The position numbers were made by a program, and so were the translations under genes. 23,022 nucleotides of DNA from a bacterium (GTDB lineage Bacteria; Patescibacteriota; Minisyncoccia; UBA6257; Colwellbacteraceae), in assembly GCA_021839365.1 (NCBI GenBank), contig JAKCBB010000008.1, forward strand, positions 1 to 23,022, given 5' to 3'. Below are positions 15,911-22,530 of this stretch, piece by piece (within the stretch, counting starts at the first letter, position 1; every line of letters starts with the position of its first letter). The notes below the pieces were generated by a model. The model saw nothing but the letters and a program-made list of their open reading frames with translations. It did not search any database and had not been told where the DNA came from.

Positions 15911-16531
15911 TTAGAATCCGACTTTTTGATTAACAAAAATAAGATTGACTTTCCTGTTCGGCATTATCTCTCTTTCGAAGATAAGCCAGCGTCCGATCGT
16001 GCTTCCGGGAGCTCCGACGCTCTTCATTCTTTTGTCTTCTAGAAGAAAAACGTAGTTCTTTATCCTGTCTGCCGCGCTTGCCGAATCCGGAACAATTTTT
16101 TGGGTTCCGACAACCCAGATAACATTCGGGCTAGTGAAAGCGTAGGATGGAATCTGGCTTCCGCTGGCGCTTGCCGTCCAGACTTCTCCGTCCTGTGTAA
16201 CAGCATGAACGCTCCCCAAAAAATAATCCGACAAGACGCTTTCACGCCGAAGCCGGTTTTGTTTTTCCGGATCTTTTTCTTCTACAATCGCGTCTTTCAG
16301 ATTTTTCCACGGATGATTTTTGGAGACAAGTAAATCACTAAAACCTATCTCATTCAGGGTAGTCGAGCTTCCGGTCATGATGGTTGCTCCAGCTGGTATA
16401 AGCTCTTTTATCTTCAAGACGGCTTCTTCTTTCGTTTCCGCAAAAATCGGGTTAATATTCCTTTCTTTCAAGGAAGCAATCGTTTTTTCGACAATTTCCT
16501 TCGAAGCCAGCTGATCGTATTGCATAAACAT
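15911..16531 (-). CDS. LUD domain (LutC/YkgG-type) protein
   Basis: This 206-residue protein has a LUD domain, named for lactate utilisation proteins LutB/LutC. Signatures are GATIMTGSSTTLNEIGF (residues about 49-65), the VLSDYFLGSVHAVTQDGEVWTASASGSQ region (about 98-125), and the C-terminal GAPGSTIGRW. No lutA or lutB partner is present, so a lactate pathway is not implied; stand-alone LUD proteins in small genomes have no assigned role. It is the first gene of the cluster leading to xseA. The start at 16531 has no SD; the bases before it are TAATATAAATT, so the -10 box may abut the start codon. Met3 at 16525 is an alternative start. Confidence 0.85.
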   Translation of the reverse strand: MFMQYDQLASKEIVEKTIASLKERNINPIFAETKEEAVLKIKELIPAGATIMTGSSTTLNEIGFSDLLVSKNHPWKNLKDAIVEEKDPEKQNRLRRESVLSDYFLGSVHAVTQDGEVWTASASGSQIPSYAFTSPNVIWVVGTQKIVPDSASAADRIKNYVFLLEDKRMKSVGAPGSTIGRWLIFEREIMPNRKVNLIFVNQKVGF

Positions 16532-16564
16532 AATTTATATTAATTGCGACTCGTCTAATAATAC

Positions 16565-16596
16565 AAAAAGCCGGATTGCTTATCCAGCAAACCGGC
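16565..16596 (-). terminator. Intrinsic terminator of the structured RNA
   Basis: On the minus strand GCCGG and TTGCT pair with AGCAA and CCGGC (10 pairs, one mismatch; arms 16586-16596 and 16570-16580) around a 5-base loop, followed by TTTTT at 16565-16569. It separates the RNA from the LUD gene that starts at 16531. Confidence 0.85.
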
Positions 16597-16739
16597 ACTT
16601 TGCGCCTTGCTTAATTAAAGCCTGCCCCGCTCTTTCCCAGGTATAAAACCAGGTGGGTGAACTCAATCTTAACCCACAAGTTAAGAGGCTGTTGTTCTCC
16701 CTTGAGCTAATTATTTGATCTGGAAATGAAGGGGCAGGC
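16565..16739 (-). ncRNA. Candidate structured non-coding RNA, 6S-like shape, about 175 nt
   Basis: Minus strand. A promoter with extended -10 (TGGTATAAT; box at 16746-16751) predicts the transcription start at 16739, exactly the first base of GCCTGCCCC (16731-16739). This pairs perfectly with GGGGCAGGC at 16620-16628. Inside, TTTCCAG pairs with CTGGGAAA (one bulge), then come two A/U-rich single-stranded sides, then a terminal stem made of CTCAA/TTGAG enclosing TCTTAAC/GTTAAGA. The transcript ends at an intrinsic terminator (16565-16596). A closed base, a central open bubble and a terminal stem resemble 6S RNA, but I cannot match conserved 6S bases. It could instead be a leader RNA or riboswitch for the LUD gene 34 bases further on. 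It shows no tmRNA, SRP RNA or T-box signature. Confidence 0.6.
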
Positions 16740-16745
16740 GTAAAT

Positions 16746-16768
16746 ATTATACCACGCTATCCGCACGA
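16746..16768 (-). promoter_or_regulatory. Promoter of the structured RNA, extended -10
   Basis: On the minus strand TATAAT (16746-16751) is perfect and is preceded by TGG, giving an extended -10. A weak -35, TTTGAT, lies 16 bases upstream. The +1 predicted 7 bases after the -10 is 16739. Confidence 0.75.
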
Positions 16769-16781
16769 TCAAACTTGACGT

Positions 16782-18878
16782 TTAAAGATTTTTAATAAGG
16801 TTCGCTATTGCATTCTCTATCAGGGCGGAAGGGTTGGTTTCCTGTAGGCTGGGGGTGTAAACCTTTGTTTCAGCGGATCCAGAAACCTCATTATAGCAGC
16901 CGGCATCAGCGACATTGTAGTTCCTGCACGTAAGATTATAGGTCGTTGTTTTTTGCGGATAAAGATTTTCAACGTTTCCGTCGCTAGAATAACTGGCTCC
17001 GGTATTCCAACCGGAAATGTCCCCGGTTCCTCCAGACGGATAACAATAGGGCTGGGTTTTTATCGATTGGTCGGCCTGGTTGACGCTTGACCGCCAGGAA
17101 ACAGACGTCGATTTGTTCAGGAGGATGTTTTCCGGGGTTGTGGTGACATAATTTATCGTCGGCTGATTGACGTAGTGTATTGTGGTGTAGTCAGAAGCGG
17201 AGGGGGTGTAAGATTTGATGTCGGCACAAGTGCGGTAAAGCGTCTGTGCGGTTTTCGTTCCATCCGGATTGATTGCTGTCTGCGTATATGGGTTGCATTG
17301 ATATGTCTTTGTACACGAATATGATCCGCCGCAAGAAATGGAATAGTTTGTTGTTTGGCTCACGGTAACATTCGATGTTCCGGATGACGCGCCGGTCGGG
17401 CCGTTAGGAAGGTTGCTTGAGCAGGAAATTGCTTGTTGGCTACTCAGGACGTATCCGTTCGGGCAGGAGTAGTCTTGCCCGACGCTCCAGTTTATGTTCG
17501 TTGAGTTAACTCCGCTTGCTCTAGGAAGACACGATTCCGCAGGATTGATGCTTATCGGTATGTCTTTGGAGATAAGGACATTGGTCAGTCCTCCCGGGGC
17601 CGGATTTTTAGTCGGGGTCGGCCGTTTATTGCTGGGACCGCATATATCGGACGTGCTACAAGCGGCATCCGGATAGCATGTCCCGTTTACATGTACGCAT
17701 TCAGCCAGGCTGGAATAATTACCGGAAACGCACGCTGACCCGCTGCAGTAATAAAACTTTTGGAGCTTCCCCGGCGGAGGAGGGGGCGGAATAGAAGAAG
17801 CCGTGTAATTTGCAGTTATTGTCCTATCGGGAAACGCATCGTTCAGGCTTACGGAAATATTATTGGAAGTTTTTGTCCACGGGCCGTCCGAGAAAACCCA
17901 GTTCTGAAAATCATATTCCTGACCATTCAGGATATAAGTCGGTGGAACCGAAACCGGCAAGCCGCCGTTATATGCCTGCGTTGTTTCTATAGTAAGCGGA
18001 GTAGTTCCGTTTTTCACAGAGGTTACCGGAACCCTTAGCGGTTTATTGTTTGTTACATCCCAAGCATTAATATTGAGAGTATAAGAAAAGGATGGCGGCG
18101 GAGGCGTTCCGTTTACTACGTTTAAAACAGCTTCATCTCTTATGATCTGACTGCCGGTTGTAAACTGGCAGGAAACTGGATAGTAATGAACGCCGGGAGC
18201 GGTATAAACGACAGCAGTATGCCAATTATCTCCCCATGCAATCACGTTATCCGCCCAACCAGCGCATTCCACTATTTTAGGAGACCACGGCGATATGGTT
18301 TGCCAATAACCGCCGGTATTATAAAAATGTACCCATATTGTTGGTCTTGGCCGAAACTCTGCGGGAGGAGGTCCCGGATATTGGACAGTTAACTCGTGCG
18401 CTCCCGTTTGAGAATAATCGGTCGAAGCGGTAACGCTTATTTTCCAACCGTTACACTCCGAGTTGGAAACGCAGTTAAACGGATATACGGTACTTATATC
18501 CACGCTGTTATCGGAAACTTGTCCGCTTTGATCCTTGCAGACAACCGTATACGTCGTATCGTTTTTAACCGCGACTGATTCGCTTCCGGATATAGCGGAA
18601 GCCGAAAAACCCCACAGCAGGTGTTCGGCTGCCCACGTCCACATATCACCGCTACCCGGCCCCTTGCATCCGACTACCGGGCTATTCGTGCTGGAGTTCG
18701 GCGTCGCATTCCAGGTTATTGTTGATTGATTGCCGGAACTAACCGTATCGGGATTGGCATTTATAACGACCTGCGGTCCCGGCGGCGCCTCAAGGTAAAC
18801 GGCGGCAAAAGATTTGGGGATAATAAAAAATATTAACGGGATACCGATCGCGACAACAAGTTTTTTAAACATCCGCAT
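16782..18878 (-). CDS. Large secreted cysteine-rich protein with Ig-like repeats
   Basis: This 698-residue protein starts with a signal peptide (KK, then VVAIGIPLIFFIIP, with likely cleavage after SFA near residue 25). The mature protein has no further membrane segment. At least two Ig-like repeats are visible: one at about residues 36-130 (NPDTVSSGNQSTITWNA ... TTYTVVCKD) and one near the C-terminus (TPENILLNKSTSVSWRS ... TTTYNLTCRN). Between them are proline spacers (PPPP, PPPPPP) and a strongly cysteine-rich middle region (YYCSGSACVSG, CSTSDICGP, CTKTYQCNPYTQ). No catalytic motif, sortase signal or LPXTG is seen. It is probably a surface or adhesion-type protein whose disulfides could depend on the VKOR protein. 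The -10 candidate TATTAT (18887-18892) leaves a leader of about 2 bases. Confidence 0.85.
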   Translation of the reverse strand: MRMFKKLVVAIGIPLIFFIIPKSFAAVYLEAPPGPQVVINANPDTVSSGNQSTITWNATPNSSTNSPVVGCKGPGSGDMWTWAAEHLLWGFSASAISGSESVAVKNDTTYTVVCKDQSGQVSDNSVDISTVYPFNCVSNSECNGWKISVTASTDYSQTGAHELTVQYPGPPPAEFRPRPTIWVHFYNTGGYWQTISPWSPKIVECAGWADNVIAWGDNWHTAVVYTAPGVHYYPVSCQFTTGSQIIRDEAVLNVVNGTPPPPSFSYTLNINAWDVTNNKPLRVPVTSVKNGTTPLTIETTQAYNGGLPVSVPPTYILNGQEYDFQNWVFSDGPWTKTSNNISVSLNDAFPDRTITANYTASSIPPPPPPGKLQKFYYCSGSACVSGNYSSLAECVHVNGTCYPDAACSTSDICGPSNKRPTPTKNPAPGGLTNVLISKDIPISINPAESCLPRASGVNSTNINWSVGQDYSCPNGYVLSSQQAISCSSNLPNGPTGASSGTSNVTVSQTTNYSISCGGSYSCTKTYQCNPYTQTAINPDGTKTAQTLYRTCADIKSYTPSASDYTTIHYVNQPTINYVTTTPENILLNKSTSVSWRSSVNQADQSIKTQPYCYPSGGTGDISGWNTGASYSSDGNVENLYPQKTTTYNLTCRNYNVADAGCYNEVSGSAETKVYTPSLQETNPSALIENAIANLIKNL

Positions 18879-18961
18879 TACTATTTATAATACAACATTA
18901 AACACTCAGGTAAATCCCCGTAAAACATCGGAAGTAAAAATCACAAAGTAAAAGGGGATGG

Positions 18962-19618
18962 TCAATGACCACCCCCCGATGCGACTACGCACGAATTAGG
19001 ATCGGCGTACTGTAGGTACACTCCCATCTCTTTCAGTGTTTGGTACTGGGCACAGGCGGGAGCGGCCGGCGACATGCGGACATTACCCCACTCCTCAACG
19101 GATTCCACCGTCATCCCCGCTATTATCGCGGCGATCCAGCGGGGGTCGTTGTAGACACGGGGCGGAATCGCGTTTGCGGTTGCGGGTACGTTGGGATACG
19201 ATGTCGAGTTCCACGCAAACGAGCCTCCATCCCCCGCTACGTTGAACTGCCACCACCCCATGTTGATAACCCCGAGGTTATCAGTCGCGGCCTGGTTGTG
19301 GCTTGAGAACTGGATTACGCGAAGGGTTGGCTTGACATACTTCGCGTAGCTGTTCGGCGCCTGGGTCTTTAGAACCTCCATCGCTTGGGACATCTGCGCT
19401 TTGAAATCCGACGGCCCCTCAACTCCTACGTTTCCATCTTTAGGAAGCCGGGGCGGAGGCGGAGTACCTTGACCCATGCCGACAAGCCAGGCGAAGTTGG
19501 TCTGAGGATGAAGATATCCCCAATACTTCGCACCGGTTATGGCTGCGAGCGCAGGGAGGAGGATAAGGAGAAACACCACTACGGAACGTGTCGGGCCGTT
19601 ATCGTGCTTGGTGCGCAT
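18962..19618 (-). CDS. Membrane-anchored exported orphan protein, GC-rich
   Basis: I do not recognise this 218-residue protein. It has a basic N-terminus and one membrane segment at about residues 12-30 (VVVFLLILLPALAAITGA), then a proline-rich linker (TPPPPRLPK, 52-60) and an outside domain of about 150 residues. That domain contains INMGWWQFNVAGDGG, NDPRWIAAIIAGMTVESVEEW and two cysteines (189 and 210) that may pair. A helix order like that of collapsed zinc proteases can be imagined, but no HExxH is present. Three sampled 60-base lines have 55-63% G+C, above its neighbours. A strong SD, GGAGGTGA at 19626-19633, lies 7 bases before the ATG. Confidence 0.75.
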   Translation of the reverse strand: MRTKHDNGPTRSVVVFLLILLPALAAITGAKYWGYLHPQTNFAWLVGMGQGTPPPPRLPKDGNVGVEGPSDFKAQMSQAMEVLKTQAPNSYAKYVKPTLRVIQFSSHNQAATDNLGVINMGWWQFNVAGDGGSFAWNSTSYPNVPATANAIPPRVYNDPRWIAAIIAGMTVESVEEWGNVRMSPAAPACAQYQTLKEMGVYLQYADPNSCVVASGGGH

Positions 19619-19660
19619 ATTTGCTTCACCTCCAAGGATCAGACTTGAATCTAAATAGAG

Positions 19661-19688
19661 ATTGACATTTATCTACGAAATTGTCAAT
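19661..19688. repeat. Perfect inverted repeat ATTGACA-14-TGTCAAT
   Basis: ATTGACA (19661-19667) and TGTCAAT (19682-19688) are exact reverse complements 14 bases apart, in the 84-base gap upstream of the gene starting at 19618. Each arm contains TTGACA, so it could hold a -35 box on either strand, but no good -10 lies at the right distance. It may be an operator for a dimeric regulator. The function is inferred only from symmetry and position. Confidence 0.4.
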
Positions 19689-19702
19689 CCAGCTGGTTGG
19701 AG

Positions 19703-20389
19703 TTATTCTCTTACCAAAAAATTGGAGTTATTAGCCTCATCTACGGCCGCGCCTTTCACTATAGCTATAGGTTCGCCTTTAGTGACTATAGTCGAAGAGG
19801 AAACTATCGGCTGGAAGTACGAATAAAATTCAAAAGTGGTGGTTGTATTATTCGAAACGACAGTTATATTGCCCATGGTGTAAATACCGCGACTGGCGTA
19901 GTCCGGGTAGTCATAGGCGTAAACTCCGGTAAACGGCGCGAAAACAAGGCTTCCCGAGGGCAGACTGAAAGAGAGATAATCATGCCCGTCCGCCTCTTTT
20001 ATTTTTATCCCTCTGCCGCAATATCGGTTATTGAGATACGCACACGATCCCGGCTGTTGTTCAAGCAGATACGCCCCCACGGCTTGTGGAAGCGGAGATA
20101 TGGCGACAAAAAACACCGCTACTGCGGTTATAAGCAATAAAAATACGATTTTTTCTATCTTATAAGATTTCTCTCTTATCTTTTTTTCTTTCACGGCTTT
20201 TTTTCTCTGAGGCTCCTCGGATTTATTCAGAACCGAGAATATCTTACTAACCTGCTCGCCAGAATAAAGAGAGTGCTCTTTGGTCAGCCACTCTCTTATT
20301 CTGCCGTCATTCCACCCTTCTTTTCTTTTGTCCTTCACTAGAGATAGAAGCTCTGGATCTATACTAACGTTTTTCTGTTTCCCGTTCAT
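19703..20389 (-). CDS. Single-pass membrane protein with degenerate M23/LytM-like domain
   Basis: From the ATG at 20389 the protein has 228 residues. Residues 1-60 are soluble and helical (DPELLSLVKDKRKEGWNDGR, IREWLTKEHSLYSGEQVSKIF), followed by a lysine-rich stretch, a membrane segment at 79-99, and an outside domain with Cys116 and Cys124. That domain resembles the M23 (LytM) beta sandwich: SGSLVFAPFTGVYAY recalls GTPVYAPADGVV, and FYSYFQPIV ... VTKGEPIAIV recalls YxHL ... VxxGxxIG. The zinc ligands HxGxD and HxH are missing, so catalysis is unlikely. An upstream ATG at 20464 would place the ndk terminator inside the gene, so 20389 was chosen. TATTAA (20397-20402) is the likely -10, with a 1-base leader. 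Confidence 0.75.
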   Translation of the reverse strand: MNGKQKNVSIDPELLSLVKDKRKEGWNDGRIREWLTKEHSLYSGEQVSKIFSVLNKSEEPQRKKAVKEKKIREKSYKIEKIVFLLLITAVAVFFVAISPLPQAVGAYLLEQQPGSCAYLNNRYCGRGIKIKEADGHDYLSFSLPSGSLVFAPFTGVYAYDYPDYASRGIYTMGNITVVSNNTTTTFEFYSYFQPIVSSSTIVTKGEPIAIVKGAAVDEANNSNFLVRE

Positions 20390-20429
20390 AAACAACTTAA
20401 TACAAATAAGTATATAATAAATGATTTTA

Positions 20430-20461
20430 CAAAAGAAGACGCCTAACACAAGCGTCTTCTT
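20430..20461 (-). terminator. Intrinsic terminator after ndk
   Basis: AAGAAGACGC and GCGTCTTCTT (20433-20442 and 20452-20461) form a perfect 10-pair stem with a 9-base loop. On the minus strand the stem runs into CTTCTTTTG. It closes the comEC-aspS-ndk transcript 21 bases after the ndk stop, and it also excludes the upstream start of the following gene. Confidence 0.85.
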
Positions 20462-20482
20462 CAAAATAAGCTTATTCCAGAG

Positions 20483-21070
20483 CTAAAACATTATATCTTC
20501 CTCGGCTCTAGAGTAATCGTGGATTTCTTTCTTGGAAAACCAAAGATTGATTTCATTTTTCGCTTCCTGCGGATTACCTGAAGCGTGAACTATATTGTGA
20601 ACCGATCTCTTTTCCATATTGCCCAGTATGGCGGAATCCACGGAAAAATCTCCGCGGATGGTTCCCATCTCCGCTTTGGCCGGAAGGGTGTGCCCAACTA
20701 TTTTTCTTACCATTTCTATGGCGTGCACGCCTTCGATAGCGACGGCCACAACAGGACCAGACGTCCAGTACTCGAAAAGCCACTCGCGCACCATTTTCCC
20801 TATTTTCACAGGGTCGGTCGTACCCGCATATTTTTCCGGATCCAATTTATTTTTAACGTAATCTTCCAAGCTCTTGTTACCGACGGCCGTAAGCCATTCC
20901 TGGCTTTTAGGCAGATGCTGATCGATTGTCTTTTTGTCGGCTTGAACCATTTTCACGCCGATGACCTTAAGGCCCCTCTGTTCAACGCGGCGTATAATTT
21001 CTCCGACCAAGCCTCTTTTTACTCCGTCCGGCTTGACTATCAAAACCGTTCTTTCTTCCTTTATTTTCAT
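20483..21070 (-). CDS. ndk: Nucleoside diphosphate kinase, with internal insertion
   Basis: This 195-residue protein is Ndk, which moves phosphate from ATP to other nucleoside diphosphates. Signatures are RTVLIVKPDGVKRGLVGEI at the N-terminus, SGPVVAVAIEGVHAIEMVRKIVGHT, GTIRGDFSV, and NIVHASGNPQEAKNEI with the phosphorylated histidine, His162. It is longer than the common 140-150 residues because of an insertion of roughly 35-40 residues between residues about 55 and 98 (LDPEKYAGTTDPVKIGKM lies within it). A short acidic C-terminal tail is also present. The ATG at 21070 matches the family start and leaves a 16-base gap after aspS; a TTG at 21103 would add 11 lysine-rich residues and overlap aspS. 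Confidence 0.93.
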   Translation of the reverse strand: MKIKEERTVLIVKPDGVKRGLVGEIIRRVEQRGLKVIGVKMVQADKKTIDQHLPKSQEWLTAVGNKSLEDYVKNKLDPEKYAGTTDPVKIGKMVREWLFEYWTSGPVVAVAIEGVHAIEMVRKIVGHTLPAKAEMGTIRGDFSVDSAILGNMEKRSVHNIVHASGNPQEAKNEINLWFSKKEIHDYSRAEEDIMF

Positions 21071-21086
21071 TTTTGCTTTATTTCTT

Positions 21087-22526
21087 TTATTTTTCTTTTT
21101 CAACAGCCAAATGCAGTTCCTTAAGCTGACTCTTATCGACTTCGGACGGCGCCTGCATCATGGGATCCCTGCCATCTCCCGTCTTCGGAAAAGCAATCAC
21201 CTCTCTGATATTTGGCTCATTTTCGATAATCATCACGAACCTATCGACTCCCGGCGCCATGCCTCCGTGCGGCGGGACTCCATATTTGAACGCCTGCAAG
21301 AGATGGCCGAACTTCGCCTGCACATCTTCCGGCTTATTGCCCATCGCCTCGAAGACCGCGGCCAAAAGCTCCGAATCATGCGTTCTTATAGATCCCCCGC
21401 CGATTTCATAACCGTTTAGCACGAAGTCATACTGCCTGGCCTTAATCGAAGCCGGATCCGACTTAAATTTGTTTTTAAAATCCTCAACGCTATCGACTTT
21501 CGGCTGGGTAAACGGGTGATGCACCGCATCCCATCTTTTTTCCGTTTCTTTCCATTCGAACATCGGAAAATCAATAACGAAAAGAAAGGCGAGTTCATCC
21601 GGATCGTTTTTGTTTTCTCTCGCATCCGGTTTGTCGCTGTTGTATTTTTTCATCGCCTCGTCGTAGCTTATGCGAGGTATACGTCCGTTAATATCCAGCT
21701 TCGGCTTCTTGTCCGGATAGAGTTCTTTGACCAGGCCAAGGTACAGCTCCTCGATAAGCCCCATAATGTCTTCTTCGTTAACGAAACTCATTTCAATATC
21801 AAGTTGAGTAAACTCAGGCTGTCGGTCTCCGCGGGTATCCTCGTCCCTGAAGCATCTTACAATCTGGAAATATTTCTCGAGGCCGGCAACCATTAAAAGC
21901 TGTTTGTACTGCTGTGGAGACTGCGGCAATGCGTAAAACTTACCGGCGTAAAGTCTCGAAGGGACAAGATAGTCCCTTGCGCCTTCGGGAGTGGATTTGG
22001 AGAGGATCGGCGTTTCGACTTCGGTAAATCCGCGTTTGCCTAAAAAGTCGCGCATGTACTTCGTTACCTTATACCTGTTCCTTATGTTCTTAGTTAAACG
22101 CCTGCGGCGTATATCGACGTACCTGTACTTCATTCTGGTTTCCTCGTCTATCTCGTATCCGTCGCCGTCTATCGGGAACGGCAAGGCTTCTGATTTAGCA
22201 AGAACCTTTATCTCTGAAACGGCTACTTCAAGCTGGCCAGTGGCGAGATTGGGGTTTTCCGTCCCCTTCGGCCTGTCTTTAACCTCGCCCTTAATGGAGA
22301 CAACCCATTCCGGCCGGAGCGTTTCTGCGGTTTTGTATGCCTCTCCGGCATCCGGGGCCGCAACTAATTGGACAAGCCCTTCTCTGTCTCTTAAATCGAA
22401 GAAGATTATTTTGCCGTGATCTCTGCGGCTATCTATCCATCCGGAAAGCTCCACTCTCTCGCCTTTCCTGTCTAAAATCTCGCTAGTCAGTATTCGCACG
22501 CTCCTAGTGTAAACCCGCATTGACAT
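21087..22526 (-). CDS. aspS: Aspartyl-tRNA synthetase, bacterial type without GAD insertion
   Basis: This 479-residue class II synthetase charges tRNA-Asp. The N-terminal OB-fold anticodon domain covers about residues 1-110 (VELSGWIDSRRDHGKIIFFDLRD). Motif 2 is seen in IVRCFRDEDTRGDRQPEFTQLDIE and motif 3 in GGMAPGVDRFVMII. Details such as YNSDKPDAR and DFPMFEW ... HHPFTQP are of the bacterial type, but the sequence passes from YNSDKPDAR to FLFVIDFPMFEW through only about 14 residues. Normal bacterial AspRS (about 590) carries a GAD domain of roughly 110-130 residues there. Whether it also charges tRNA-Asn is not decidable here. It starts 4 bases after the comEC-like gene; Met3 (22520) is another possible start. 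Confidence 0.95.
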   Translation of the reverse strand: MSMRVYTRSVRILTSEILDRKGERVELSGWIDSRRDHGKIIFFDLRDREGLVQLVAAPDAGEAYKTAETLRPEWVVSIKGEVKDRPKGTENPNLATGQLEVAVSEIKVLAKSEALPFPIDGDGYEIDEETRMKYRYVDIRRRRLTKNIRNRYKVTKYMRDFLGKRGFTEVETPILSKSTPEGARDYLVPSRLYAGKFYALPQSPQQYKQLLMVAGLEKYFQIVRCFRDEDTRGDRQPEFTQLDIEMSFVNEEDIMGLIEELYLGLVKELYPDKKPKLDINGRIPRISYDEAMKKYNSDKPDARENKNDPDELAFLFVIDFPMFEWKETEKRWDAVHHPFTQPKVDSVEDFKNKFKSDPASIKARQYDFVLNGYEIGGGSIRTHDSELLAAVFEAMGNKPEDVQAKFGHLLQAFKYGVPPHGGMAPGVDRFVMIIENEPNIREVIAFPKTGDGRDPMMQAPSEVDKSQLKELHLAVEKEK

Positions 22527-22530
22527 AGTT

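Noticed and set aside
16565..16739. Structured RNA as tmRNA, SRP RNA, T-box or a known riboswitch
   Set aside because: No tRNA-like ends or tag frame, no GGAA-type SRP domain, and no conserved T-box or common riboswitch core was seen on the minus strand.
16782..18878. Secreted protein as a sortase-anchored or S-layer protein
   Set aside because: There is no LPXTG-type C-terminal signal or SLH domain; only the signal peptide and Ig-like repeats are supported.
18879..18961. ATCCCC/GGGGAT inverted repeat between the two exported-protein genes as a terminator
   Set aside because: Only 6 pairs with a loop of nearly 40 bases and no U-run directly after it, so it is too weak to call.
20390..20464. 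N-terminal 25-residue extension of the M23-like gene, with a hydrophobic stretch
   Set aside because: The extra codons are the ndk terminator hairpin and the promoter region; the protein already has a membrane segment further in.
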